DNA of 63,080 nucleotides from Paenibacillus foliorum (GTDB lineage: Bacteria; Bacillota; Bacilli; Paenibacillales; NBRC-103111). The translations under genes were made by a program, and so were the position numbers. A model generated the notes under the pieces. The model was not told the DNA's origin. It did no database searches and worked only from the letters and a program-made list of their open reading frames with translations. The stretch's first letter is position 1. Every line of letters begins with the position of its first letter. Shown one piece after another: positions 23,797 to 32,054 of this stretch. Location: positions 1 through 63,080 of the forward strand of contig NZ_WHOD01000098.1 of assembly GCF_013141765.1 (NCBI RefSeq), written 5' to 3'.

Positions 23797-23976
23797 ATGG
23801 AACGGACAAAGACGAGTCTTGATATCCGCTTAATTCTGAAGCAGCTTAATATTCCAATTGAAAAATATGAGCAGTGGAACCATATGGACAACAACAGTAA
23901 GTCAGAGCCGCTTCCATTACAATACCCCGATGCTTGGAATTCTGCTGAGTCCACTCTTCGCCGGCAGAAAGCTTAA
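23797..23976 (+). CDS. Small hypothetical protein (59 residues)
   Basis: ATG 23797 follows TGGAGAGTGGAG, and a TATAAT box lies at 23735-23740. The hydrophilic product starts MERTKTSLDIRLILKQLNIP and contains EKYEQWNHMDN. No family is recognised. The promoter region carries an inverted GACACT/AGTGTC pair around the -10 box. It is isolated between the gene remnant and the MITE-like element. Confidence 0.5.
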   Translation: MERTKTSLDIRLILKQLNIPIEKYEQWNHMDNNSKSEPLPLQYPDAWNSAESTLRRQKA

Positions 23977-24014
23977 GTTATTAGCCGCTGCCTCATGCAA
24001 AACAAACACATATT

Positions 24015-24304
24015 GTGCGTGTTTAAAAAGTCCGCTTTCAGAACCGAGAAGATTGGACGAAAGTCGAGGAAGGAGGAACGGAGCGTAGGTAATACCTACG
24101 GAGTATCGGACTTCCCGGGTTTGTTCAATATTCGATGCCGATCAGCTGCTTGCTATAATTCGTTATAAGAAAACCTCAAACGTTGTAAAGCCATGGGTGG
24201 GCGACCGCGTTTTAAATGTTGGTTTTCTTGTGACAAAGAATAAACTTCAGCTTTGCTGAATAGGGTATTCTTTGTCGTTCAAAGTGTACTTTTTAAACAT
24301 CCTC
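24015..24304. mobile_element. MITE-like non-autonomous element of about 290 bases
   Basis: Imperfect 24-base inverted ends: GTGCGTGTTTAAAAAGTCCG (24015) against the reverse complement of 24281-24304, GAGGATGTTTAAAAAGTACA; the TGTTTAAAAAGT core is identical. Inside are a palindrome CGTAGGTA-A-TACCTACG (24084-24100), AAGAAAACC/GGTTTTCTT (24167-24229), and a hairpin GACAAAGAATA/TATTCTTTGTC with an inner TTCAGC/GCTGAA (24232-24276). There is no transposase and no clear target duplication. Extra copies of its left end occur at 23339 and 24805. Confidence 0.6.
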
Positions 24305-24311
24305 ATAAACC

Positions 24312-24386
24312 GAGTTGTCCTCTCATAGCATCATAGTGTTATAGACAAAGCTTTGCCTTGAATGATATGATTGCACTGGACAACTC
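24312..24386. repeat. 9-base inverted repeat before the cobalamin riboswitch
   Basis: GAGTTGTCC (24312-24320) and GGACAACTC (24378-24386) are perfect complements 57 bases apart. TTGTCC (24315) and TTATAG (24339) could be the operon promoter with an 18-base spacer, placing the left arm over the -35 box. Confidence 0.4.
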
Positions 24387-24394
24387 AATATTTT

Positions 24395-24640
24395 TTTAGA
24401 AGAGGTGCTGTAAGTAGAGAGTTTTCTACTTCAGCTTAATAGGGAAGCCGGTTTAAATCCGGCACGGACCCGCCACTGTAATGAACACCGATTCACTTTG
24501 AGTCGGTACATGTTCCGATAATGTTGCCACTGGAGCCCATAGGGCCAATAATCCGGGAAGGTAGTCGGAGGATGCTGTTCTAAGTCAGGAAACCTGCCTG
24601 CTTTGAAAACACTGTTGACCTACGAGGATTTGGGGAGGTG
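24395..24640 (+). promoter_or_regulatory. Cobalamin riboswitch
   Basis: Hallmarks of the B12-box aptamer are present: AGGTGCTG near the start, GGGAAGCCGGT, the central GCCACTGTAATG, GGGAAGG near 24556, and AAGTCAGGAAACCTGCC at 24582-24598. It precedes an eleven-gene B12 biosynthesis operon and would shut it off when cobalamin is plentiful. Confidence 0.95.
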
Positions 24641-24748
24641 TTAGAAATCCGCTTACCTTTTATAAATAAGACACTGTTATCGTCTAGTGTTTCTTATGGT
24701 CTGCGATGCCCAAGCATTTCTAACACATATGTTGGAAATGCTTTTTTT
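24638..24748 (+). terminator. Antiterminator/terminator expression platform of the riboswitch
   Basis: The terminator AGCATTTCTAAC (24713-24724), loop ACATAT and GTTGGAAATGCT (24731-24742) runs into seven T. GTGTTAGAAAT at 24638-24648, just after the aptamer, is an exact complement of 24716-24726, the left half of that terminator. It can therefore form an antiterminator when no cobalamin is bound. Confidence 0.85.
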
Positions 24749-24804
24749 GTCGTTCATACAAATTTTCAAATAGATTTTCGTGTGTGTTGAGGGCTCCTCT
24801 TAAA

Positions 24805-24828
24805 ATGCGAGTTCAAAAGTCTGCTGTT
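24805..24828 (+). repeat. Second solitary repeat end and a 12-base direct repeat
   Basis: ATGCGAGTTCAAAAGTCTGC resembles the element end GTGCGTGTT(T/C)AAAAAGTCCG. Just after it TGTGAATATATA occurs twice (24831-24842 and 24859-24870). Confidence 0.4.
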
Positions 24829-24893
24829 GGTGTGAATATATAGGACTTGATTGTCCCATGTGAATATATAATTAAGGAAAGGATGTGTGCTGT

Positions 24894-26771
24894 ATGGCTG
24901 GGAAATTGCTTATTGTCGGCTTCGGACCGGGCAGCTTTGAGCATATTACAAAACGGGCTCGCGAAGCGCTCCAAGAGAGCGAGGTTATTATTGGCTATAA
25001 CACTTATGTGGATCTGATTCGTGGGCTGTTGAGCGACCAGGCAATTGTCCGTACAGGAATGACCGAAGAGGTTAGCCGTGCTCAAGAAGCGGTAAGGCAG
25101 GCGGAAGCAGGGAAAAAGGTTGCGGTAATCTCTAGCGGCGACGCGGGTGTGTACGGTATGGCTGGTCTTGTGTATGAGGTATTGATGGAAAAAGGCTGGC
25201 GCAGGGAGAGCGGTGTGGAAGTTGAGATTATTCCTGGCATCTCAGCAATAAACTCTTCGGCTTCATTGCTTGGAGCACCCGTCATGCACGATGCCTGCAC
25301 AATCAGTTTAAGTGATCACTTAACACCATGGGAGCTCATTGCAAAACGCGTGGATGCGGCAGGACAGGCGGATTTTGTCATCGCTCTATATAATCCGCGC
25401 AGTGGTAGGCGAACACGGCAAATTGTAGAGACGCAGCGAATTTTGCTAAAGTATCGATCACCGGAAACACCCGTAGGGATTGTGAAAAGCGCCTATCGGG
25501 AGCGGGAGCATGTAGTGGTGACGAATCTGCGCGATATGCTCGACCACGATATCGGCATGCTGACGACGGTCATCATCGGGAACTCATCGACAACGGTGTA
25601 CGATGGATTGATGATTACACCGCGCGGTTATCAGCGCAAGTATACCTTGGGAGCGGATGTGCAGCCGCTCCGTCCGCATCAGCGGCTGCAGCAGGAGGCA
25701 GAGCCCTGGGCGCTGCAGCAGTGGGACTCGGAGCCTGTCGGTGACGGCGATGAGGACTGGACCTTTGAGGAAGACGACGATGCCGAAGATGCGTATGTGA
25801 AGGCGCCGGAACGCGCCGGAAGTGCGGTAGCGGTAGGCGCGGAGCGAGAGGCGACGCTGGCGCGCGGCGGAAGTGCGGTAGCGATAGGCGCGGAGCGTGA
25901 GGCGACGCTGGAGCGCGGTGGAAGTGCGGTAGCGATAGGCGCGGAGCGTGAGGCGACGTCGGAGCGCGGCGGAAGTGCGGTAGCGGTAGCAGCTGCGGCA
26001 GCTCCGCTGCTGCTGGCGCTGGAGGCGCTGCAGCTCGCCACGCGCGGTAGCGGCGAAGCCATGGATACCAGCGGTGCGTCAGCGGCTGGTGGGTCTGCGC
26101 TGATGGCCGGATTGTTCCGGCAGCAGTCGATTTTTGAGCTGGCGGTGAGCCCGGGCGTAGCCGACAAGAAGTTCACAGCTAAGCAGATGATTACATTAGC
26201 TGATGTTGTTGGTGAGAAGGGGACGATGGAGTATACTCCGCATCACCAAATGATTTTGCGTGTGCCAACTGAAAATCCTGAGGAAATTACGGCAAGACTG
26301 CGCAGCGAAGGTTTTCTCTTAGCTCCAATCGGAGATGTGGCACAAATCAAGGCTTGTGATTTTTGCAATGGCGAGAAGGGTGAAGCCATTCCTTATGCAG
26401 AATCTTTGCAGCAAAAGCTAGGTGGCATCAAAGTACCGAAAGAGCTGCGGATCGGGTTAAACGGCTGCGGAATGGCGTGCTATGGAGCCGTAAATGAAGA
26501 TATCGGCATCGTATATCGTAAGGGCAAGTTTGACTTGTTCCTGGGGGGCAAAACCGTAGGCCGCAATGTACATCCTGCTCAACCTGTAGCAGAAGGAATT
26601 GATCCCTGGCGTCTGGTGGAGACCATTGAACGTATTGTACACCGGTTTATTGATGAAGGACATCCCAATGAACGATTCCATAAATTTTTTAAACGAGCGA
26701 AGGAACTGGAAGGCTACCGTCATCAGGATATGCCTGCTTTTACAATAGAAAATGCAATTTGTGGGGATTAA
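24894..26771 (+). CDS. cbiH: CbiH60: cobalt-factor III C17-methyltransferase fused to a nitrite/sulfite-reductase-like Fe-S domain
   Basis: The protein has 625 residues. Residues 1-240 are the CbiH/CobJ tetrapyrrole methylase (VGFGPGSFEHIT, ISSGDAGVYGMAGL, IPGISAINSSASLLGAP), which methylates C17 with ring contraction. A C-terminal ferredoxin-type nitrite/sulfite-reductase-like domain carries four cysteines (CDFCNG, CGMACYG) expected to hold a 4Fe-4S cluster. This fusion is established in Bacillus megaterium CbiH60. Unusual here is the 160-residue linker, acidic first (EEDDDAED), then four copies of a 17-residue unit based on RGGSAVAIGAEREATLE. ATG 24894 follows AAGGAAAGGA. It is the first gene of the operon. 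Confidence 0.93.
   Translation: MAGKLLIVGFGPGSFEHITKRAREALQESEVIIGYNTYVDLIRGLLSDQAIVRTGMTEEVSRAQEAVRQAEAGKKVAVISSGDAGVYGMAGLVYEVLMEKGWRRESGVEVEIIPGISAINSSASLLGAPVMHDACTISLSDHLTPWELIAKRVDAAGQADFVIALYNPRSGRRTRQIVETQRILLKYRSPETPVGIVKSAYREREHVVVTNLRDMLDHDIGMLTTVIIGNSSTTVYDGLMITPRGYQRKYTLGADVQPLRPHQRLQQEAEPWALQQWDSEPVGDGDEDWTFEEDDDAEDAYVKAPERAGSAVAVGAEREATLARGGSAVAIGAEREATLERGGSAVAIGAEREATSERGGSAVAVAAAAAPLLLALEALQLATRGSGEAMDTSGASAAGGSALMAGLFRQQSIFELAVSPGVADKKFTAKQMITLADVVGEKGTMEYTPHHQMILRVPTENPEEITARLRSEGFLLAPIGDVAQIKACDFCNGEKGEAIPYAESLQQKLGGIKVPKELRIGLNGCGMACYGAVNEDIGIVYRKGKFDLFLGGKTVGRNVHPAQPVAEGIDPWRLVETIERIVHRFIDEGHPNERFHKFFKRAKELEGYRHQDMPAFTIENAICGD
25812..25990 (+). repeat. 51-base tandem repeat inside cbiH60
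   Basis: GGAAGTGCGGTAGCG recurs at 25818, 25869, 25920 and 25971, exactly 51 bases apart and in frame, with only a few substitutions between copies. This is a coding minisatellite, and GC content is much higher than in the flanking cbi domains. Confidence 0.9.
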
Positions 26772-26805
26772 AACTAGCATGCAGTAGAACGGGAGGAGTT
26801 TACGG

Positions 26806-27843
26806 ATGAACGCGGTATTATTTGTAGGACATGGAAGCAAGGATGCGGAGGGCAACGAGGAAATCCGTATTTTTGTGAAATCGGTAGCTGAGGGACTCGA
26901 GGATTTGATGGTGGAGACTTGTTTCCTGGAGTTTGAATCTCCAACTATTATGCAAGGAATTGATAAATGCGTTAGACAAGGAGCTTCAAGAATAGCGGTT
27001 GTCCCTATCACATTATTTTCTGCGGGGCATGCCAAAATCCATATTCCTGCGGCGATTGACGATGCTAAATTGCGTTATCCAACTATTGACTTTACATATG
27101 GTAGACCCATTGGAGTCCATCAGCAGGTGCTGGATATTCTCACTTCGAGGCTGGAATCCGTAGGTCCCTTGAATGAGCTTGGACTAAATCAGGAGCAAGG
27201 GCTTGAGGAAACAGCTGTACTCGTAGTTGGCCGGGGCAGCAGTGATGCTGATGCTAACAGTGATTTGTTTAAAATCTCCCGCCTCTTCTGGGAAAAATTA
27301 AAGGTCAAATGGGTCGAAACGGCATTTATCGGGGTAACGGCTCCTTTAATGGATGAAGGCGTTGAACGATGTTTGAAGCTTGGGGCTCGCAGAGTTATAA
27401 TTTTACCTTATTTCTTATTCACAGGTGTATTAATTAAAAGGATGGAGAACATGTTAGAGCAGTACTCGGAGCGATATCCAGAGCTTGAGTTCGCGCTGGC
27501 CGATTACTTTGGCTTTCATCCAACATTGAAAAATATTTTGCAAGAGAGAGCTCTTGAAGCTGTACAAGGTGAGTCCAAAATGAACTGTGATATGTGCCAA
27601 TACCGCTTGGCGGCAATGGAGCACATCGATCATCACCATCATCATGACGATGACCATCACCATGACCACGATCATGGTCATGGTCATGATCACAGCCACG
27701 ACCATGGACACAATCATGATCATGATCACAGCCATGACCATGAACACAAGCATGACCACGGTCACGAGCATGACCATAATGACCACCATAAACATGAACA
27801 ACATACTCCTGTTCATGCCAATGACTCAGGTGATAATAAGTAG
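26806..27843 (+). CDS. cbiX: Sirohydrochlorin cobaltochelatase CbiX, long form with Fe-S and His-rich tail
   Basis: The protein has 345 residues with two tandem CbiX/CbiK-like halves. The first keeps the catalytic histidines (LFVGHGSKD; LFSAGHAKIH). The second has arginine instead (VVGRGSSDAD), so it is probably structural. Next comes MNCDMCQYR, the MxCxxC motif that binds a 4Fe-4S cluster in Bacillus megaterium CbiX, then about 70 residues rich in His and Asp (repeats of HDHGHDH type) ending in HEQH. The enzyme inserts cobalt into sirohydrochlorin, the first dedicated B12 step, and the tail probably stores or delivers cobalt. ATG 26806 follows GGGAGGAG. Confidence 0.94.
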   Translation: MNAVLFVGHGSKDAEGNEEIRIFVKSVAEGLEDLMVETCFLEFESPTIMQGIDKCVRQGASRIAVVPITLFSAGHAKIHIPAAIDDAKLRYPTIDFTYGRPIGVHQQVLDILTSRLESVGPLNELGLNQEQGLEETAVLVVGRGSSDADANSDLFKISRLFWEKLKVKWVETAFIGVTAPLMDEGVERCLKLGARRVIILPYFLFTGVLIKRMENMLEQYSERYPELEFALADYFGFHPTLKNILQERALEAVQGESKMNCDMCQYRLAAMEHIDHHHHHDDDHHHDHDHGHGHDHSHDHGHNHDHDHSHDHEHKHDHGHEHDHNDHHKHEQHTPVHANDSGDNK

Positions 27844-27930
27844 AACAAAGAGTTAGATCCACTTGAACCTACGCTTTTCTACAAGCGATAAAACAACTTC
27901 TGTATTAAGTAATCGCGAGGAGGTACTTTC

Positions 27931-28704
27931 ATGATACTGGTTATGGCCGGAACTAGCGATGCGCGCGAATTGGCATTGAGTATTCACCAAGCAGGCTATA
28001 CTCTGCTTACTACTGTTGTAACTGACAGTGCAGCCAAATCGATGGATGAAGCAGGCTTGCCTGTACTCATCGGACGCCTGACTGCCGATGCTATTGCTGC
28101 ATTGGTAAGGGAAAAGGGGATTCGTACTATCGTGGATGCAACGCATCCGTTTGCTGAAGAAGCGTCCAAGAATGCAATAGCCGCAGCTCAAGCAGCAGGA
28201 GTACCCTACATTCGCTATGAGCGCGACCGTTTGACGATCGAAGGGCATCCGCTTATCACATTCGTTGATGATTATGAGCAGGCGGCAGAGCAGGCAGCAG
28301 CGCGCAAAGGCGTTGTGATGCTGACAACGGGCAGTAAGACGCTGCATATTTTTGCCAAGCGGTTGCTTGGCTTGCCGGATACCACACTGGTTGCCCGGAT
28401 GCTTCCACGCAGAGATAATATGGAGAAATGTGAAGAACTCGGACTGGAGCAAAAAAACATAGTAGCGATGCAGGGGCCTTTTTCCAAGGAGCTGAATAAG
28501 GCGCTTTACTCACACTACAAGGTGACTTTGATGATTACGAAGGAAAGCGGAAAGGTCGGCGCGGTGGATGAAAAGCTGGAGTCGGCACTGGAGCTGGGGA
28601 TTGAGTCTATCATTATCGGTCGCCCGTCCGTGGAATACGGATTACACTTTAGCGATTTCGACAGTGTTGTAAATAAATTAAACGAACTTCTACAGGAGGC
28701 GTAA
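27931..28704 (+). CDS. cbiJ: Cobalt-precorrin-6A reductase CbiJ
   Basis: This 257-residue NAD(P)H-dependent reductase of the CbiJ/CobK family begins MILVMAGTSDARELAL. The signature DATHPFAEEASKNAI is followed by YIRYERD, and MLTTGSKTLHIF and GPFSKELN lie further on. It reduces the C18-C19 double bond of cobalt-precorrin-6A. GCGAGGAGGT precedes the ATG. Spacing to cbiX is 87 bases and to cbiC 4 bases. Confidence 0.94.
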   Translation: MILVMAGTSDARELALSIHQAGYTLLTTVVTDSAAKSMDEAGLPVLIGRLTADAIAALVREKGIRTIVDATHPFAEEASKNAIAAAQAAGVPYIRYERDRLTIEGHPLITFVDDYEQAAEQAAARKGVVMLTTGSKTLHIFAKRLLGLPDTTLVARMLPRRDNMEKCEELGLEQKNIVAMQGPFSKELNKALYSHYKVTLMITKESGKVGAVDEKLESALELGIESIIIGRPSVEYGLHFSDFDSVVNKLNELLQEA

Positions 28705-28708
28705 AAAT

Positions 28709-29359
28709 ATGGATTTTGGTACGGAGTTTAAGCCGTTGACCGTTCAGCCGCAAGAGATCGAGGAGGAAAGCTTCCGTATGATTACGGAGGAATTGGGCGA
28801 GCATCCTTTCACAGAGGAGCAGTACCCTGTCGTGCAGCGGGTTATTCATGCATCCGCAGATTTTGAACTGGGGCGGAGTCTCGTATTCCATAGGGATGCC
28901 ATTCAGGCGGGAATCCGAGCGGTTCGTGCCGGTAAACCAATTGTTGCAGACGTACAAATGGTGCAGGTAGGTATCAGCAAGCCACGTTTAGCTAAATTCG
29001 GTGGGGACGTTAAGGTATATATTTCGGACCCGGATGTAATGGAAGAAGCAAAACGATTAAATACAACGCGTGCAATTATTTCGATACGCAAAGCAATTCT
29101 TGAATCCGATGGGGCTATTTATGCAATCGGCAATGCGCCAACAGCGTTGCTGGAGTTGATTCGTTTAGTTAAGGAAGGCGCAGCAAAGCCTGGCCTAGTG
29201 ATCGGCGTCCCCGTTGGATTCGTGTCTGCGGCGGAGTCGAAGGAAGAATTGGCGAAGCTGGACATTCCGTTTATTACGAATATCGGACGTAAAGGCGGCA
29301 GTCCGGTTGCAGTCGCGACGGTCAATGCGATCTCCTTAATGGCGGAACGGTTAGGGTAA
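28709..29359 (+). CDS. cbiC: Cobalt-precorrin-8 methylmutase CbiC
   Basis: The protein has 216 residues of the CbiC/CobH family. The catalytic histidine lies in RVIHASADFE, and IVADVQMVQVGI, AIYAIGNAPTAL and GVPVGFVSAAESKE are the expected conserved blocks. It moves the C11 methyl to C12, yielding cobyrinate. The ribosome site ACAGGAGGCG overlaps the end of cbiJ. The N-terminal 35 residues before the core are slightly longer than in short family members. Confidence 0.95.
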   Translation: MDFGTEFKPLTVQPQEIEEESFRMITEELGEHPFTEEQYPVVQRVIHASADFELGRSLVFHRDAIQAGIRAVRAGKPIVADVQMVQVGISKPRLAKFGGDVKVYISDPDVMEEAKRLNTTRAIISIRKAILESDGAIYAIGNAPTALLELIRLVKEGAAKPGLVIGVPVGFVSAAESKEELAKLDIPFITNIGRKGGSPVAVATVNAISLMAERLG

Positions 29360-29365
29360 ACTGCT

Positions 29366-30640
29366 ATGACAGCGGATAATACGGGCAAGATGGATAATCC
29401 GGATAAAGCTGAAAATATGGACATGGCAAGCGAGCCAGACAAGTCCTCAGATAAGACTGACAAGTCAGATGGAGCAAATAAACCAAGTAAGTCTGACAAA
29501 TCAGATGTAACAAGTAAACCAAGTAAATCAAGCCAAAAAGAAGTCAATGCAACCAAAGAAGAGAAGCCGTTACGGCATGGTTATACAACAGGTTCTTGCG
29601 CAACGGCGGCGACTAAAGCGGCACTAACAGCACTAATCCTGCAGGAGAGTCAGTTGTACTCGACGATCCGAATACCGATCGGAGAGGACGTTACATTCGA
29701 GATTGTTCGCTGTGAGTATGAAACGGAGCGTGCAGAAGCGGAAATAATCAAGGACGGCGGTGACGATCCGGATGCAACTCATAAAGCACGGATTATTTCT
29801 GAGGTCAGCTGGCGTTCTGAGTCAGGCATCGAGCTTGACGGGGGTGTCGGTGTAGGCCGCGTTACAAAGCCGGGCTTGCCCGTGCCTGTTGGTGAAGCTG
29901 CGATTAACCCTGTTCCGCGTAAAATGATTCGGCAAGCAGCAGAAGCTGTGCTTAACCAGTATGGGATAGACAGGGGAGTTCGGGTCGTTATTTCTGTGCC
30001 GGATGGCGAGGAAATCGCAAAGAAGACATTGAATGGAAGACTCGGAATTCTAGGTGGAATTTCGATTCTTGGTACAAGAGGCACTGTGGTGCCTTTTTCC
30101 ACTTCTGCCTACAAGGCAAGCGTTGCTCAAGCTATTCGTGTCGCTGTGACTTGTGGATGCACTCATTTGGTGCTGTCAACAGGTGGACGCACTGAGAAGT
30201 ATGGGATGGACATGTATCCTGATTTATCGGAAGAAGCGTTCGTCGAGATGGGAGATTTTATTGGTTTTGCTCTCCTGCAAGCGAGAAGACAAGGCATTCG
30301 AAAAGTGACCTTGGTTGGAATGATGGGTAAATTCTCGAAGGTGGCACAGGGAGTTATGATGGTACATAGCAAAAGTGCGCCCGTCGACTTTGGTTTCCTG
30401 GCAAAGGTTGCATCAGATGCAGGGGCTACTCAGGAGCAAGCAGCAGCTATTTTGGAGGCCAACACGGCTGCACTAGTCGGTGATTGGATGCAGGAATGGG
30501 GCTATAGCACTTTTTTTGAACTGCTATGTTCTTATTGCTGTGAAGCTGGTCTGAGGGAAGTCGGAGGCGGCATGGAGATTGAAACGGTGATTATTTCCAT
30601 GAAGGCCAGCTTGTTGGGCAGCGCACGAATGGATGGCTGA
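29366..30640 (+). CDS. cbiD: Cobalt-precorrin-5B C1-methyltransferase CbiD with charged N-terminal extension
   Basis: The protein has 424 residues. The CbiD core starts near residue 68 with LRHGYTTGSCATAATKAALT and contains ELDGGVGVGRVTKPGLP, NPVPRKMI and TVGMMGK-like blocks. It methylates C1 with loss of C2 acetaldehyde. The first 65 residues are low-complexity Lys/Asp/Ser repeats (DKSDGANKPSKSDKSD and similar) absent from typical CbiD. ATG 29366 has only a weak ribosome site (GGTTAGGG). Its end overlaps cbiET by 8 bases. Confidence 0.93.
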   Translation: MTADNTGKMDNPDKAENMDMASEPDKSSDKTDKSDGANKPSKSDKSDVTSKPSKSSQKEVNATKEEKPLRHGYTTGSCATAATKAALTALILQESQLYSTIRIPIGEDVTFEIVRCEYETERAEAEIIKDGGDDPDATHKARIISEVSWRSESGIELDGGVGVGRVTKPGLPVPVGEAAINPVPRKMIRQAAEAVLNQYGIDRGVRVVISVPDGEEIAKKTLNGRLGILGGISILGTRGTVVPFSTSAYKASVAQAIRVAVTCGCTHLVLSTGGRTEKYGMDMYPDLSEEAFVEMGDFIGFALLQARRQGIRKVTLVGMMGKFSKVAQGVMMVHSKSAPVDFGFLAKVASDAGATQEQAAAILEANTAALVGDWMQEWGYSTFFELLCSYCCEAGLREVGGGMEIETVIISMKASLLGSARMDG

Positions 30641-32054
30641 CAACGGTAGAGTGGGGGTTGACTCACCGGCATGCAATGCAATGGGGGGAATGGGCAGGAT
30701 GAATGAACGGCATACACCAATTGATGGCAAGCCGAGCAATAGCAATCTAAGCAGTAAGCCAAGCAACAACAAACTAAGCAACAACAAACCCAAGGTCATA
30801 GGCATTGGAGATAACGGCCGTGACAGCTTGCTTCCGTTGTATCTGGATTGGATCACACAAAGTGAGGTGCTAGTCGGCGGGGAACGTCAGCTGCAGTTTT
30901 TTCCTGAATACCCAGGAGAGAAGGTAGTGGTGAAAGGCGGCTTGTCAGAGCTAGCAGCACGACTAAAGTCAGAAGCAGAGCAAGGACGAAGGACGGTTGT
31001 GCTGGCTTCAGGTGATCCATTATTTTATGGGATTGGCGGCTATTTGAGCTCCAAGCTGGAGGTAGAAGTGTATCCGAATTTGAGCTCGATTCAATTGGCT
31101 TTTGCGCGAATGGGTGAAAGCTGGCAGGATGCCGAGCTCATCAGTGTTCACGGACGAAACATAAAAGGGTTGGCTCAACGTATTGACGGGAAACGGAAGG
31201 TAGCTCTGTTAACCGATGATCATAACAATCCTGTTGCTATAGCAGCTTATTTACTTTCTTTTGGCATGGAGGAATATGAAGTCTTTGTTGCGGAAAACCT
31301 GGACGGATCTGAAGAACATACCGGTTGGTTTGGGTTGCAGGATCTGGCAGCCATGGAAGCAGCGGACTTCTCCTCATTAAATGTTGTCATTCTTAAACAT
31401 AAAGCCGATGCAGCCTCCACGCTGCCTGATTGGCCGCTTGGGATTGACGATGAGCTGTTTGCGCAGCGCAAGCCGGATAAAGGATTGATCACGAAAAAAG
31501 AAATCCGTGTGCTGAGTCTTGCGCAGTTGGGGCTTCGGCCGAACAGTATCGTGTGGGACATCGGCACCTGCACAGGCTCGGTTGCTATTGAAGCTGCGAG
31601 AATTGCGCGTCAGGGCGAAGTGTATGCCATTGAGAAAAACGAAGGCGATTTGCAAAATTGCTTGGAAAACATGCATCGGTTTCGTGCGGATATCACAGCT
31701 GTTCAGGGACGTGCTCCTCAAGGGTTGGAAGCTTTTCCTGACCCGAACGCCGTGTTCATTGGCGGCAGCGGAGGCGAAATGAAAGAGCTGCTTCACATTT
31801 GCTGCAGTCGTTTACAGCCTGGAGGCAGGATTGTGCTGAATGCGGCAACTATTGAAAACTTATATGAAGCTAACCGTACGTTCGCGGAGGAAGGCTTTGC
31901 TACAAACATTACATTAGCGCAAATATCGCGCAGTAAACCCATTTTGGATATGACGCGATTCGAGGGCTTGAATCCCATTTATATAATAACGGCACAGCAT
32001 AAGAAGCCCGAAAACAGCACGGCTGGGGAAAAGGAGACTAAAGCAGGTGAGTAA
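30633..32054 (+). CDS. cbiET: Fused CbiE-CbiT cobalt-precorrin-7/-6B methyltransferase-decarboxylase
   Basis: The protein has 473 residues. The CbiE tetrapyrrole methylase part (about 55-260; IGIGDNGRDSLLP, VLASGDPLFYGIGGYL) methylates C5. The CbiT part (about 280-455; WDIGTCTGSVAIEAARIA, VFIGGSGGEMKELL) methylates C15 and decarboxylates the C12 side chain. ATG 30633 overlaps the cbiD stop. The first 55 residues are low-complexity Asn/Ser/Lys (KPSNSNLSSKPSNNKLSNN); a later ATG at 30700 is possible. The fusion matches Bacillus megaterium CbiET and CobL of aerobic pathways. Confidence 0.93.
   Translation: MADNGRVGVDSPACNAMGGMGRMNERHTPIDGKPSNSNLSSKPSNNKLSNNKPKVIGIGDNGRDSLLPLYLDWITQSEVLVGGERQLQFFPEYPGEKVVVKGGLSELAARLKSEAEQGRRTVVLASGDPLFYGIGGYLSSKLEVEVYPNLSSIQLAFARMGESWQDAELISVHGRNIKGLAQRIDGKRKVALLTDDHNNPVAIAAYLLSFGMEEYEVFVAENLDGSEEHTGWFGLQDLAAMEAADFSSLNVVILKHKADAASTLPDWPLGIDDELFAQRKPDKGLITKKEIRVLSLAQLGLRPNSIVWDIGTCTGSVAIEAARIARQGEVYAIEKNEGDLQNCLENMHRFRADITAVQGRAPQGLEAFPDPNAVFIGGSGGEMKELLHICCSRLQPGGRIVLNAATIENLYEANRTFAEEGFATNITLAQISRSKPILDMTRFEGLNPIYIITAQHKKPENSTAGEKETKAGE

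Noticed and set aside
25812..25990. CRISPR-like array
   Set aside because: The 51-base repeats are adjacent, in frame and have no unique spacers; it is a coding minisatellite.
25679..26176. 165-residue antisense frame opposite cbiH60
   Set aside because: It mirrors the GC-rich repeat linker (Ala/Ser/Pro-rich) and has no ribosome site; a shadow.
27434..27862. His/Val/Met-rich antisense frames opposite cbiX
   Set aside because: They arise from the CAT/CAC-rich His tail read on the other strand.
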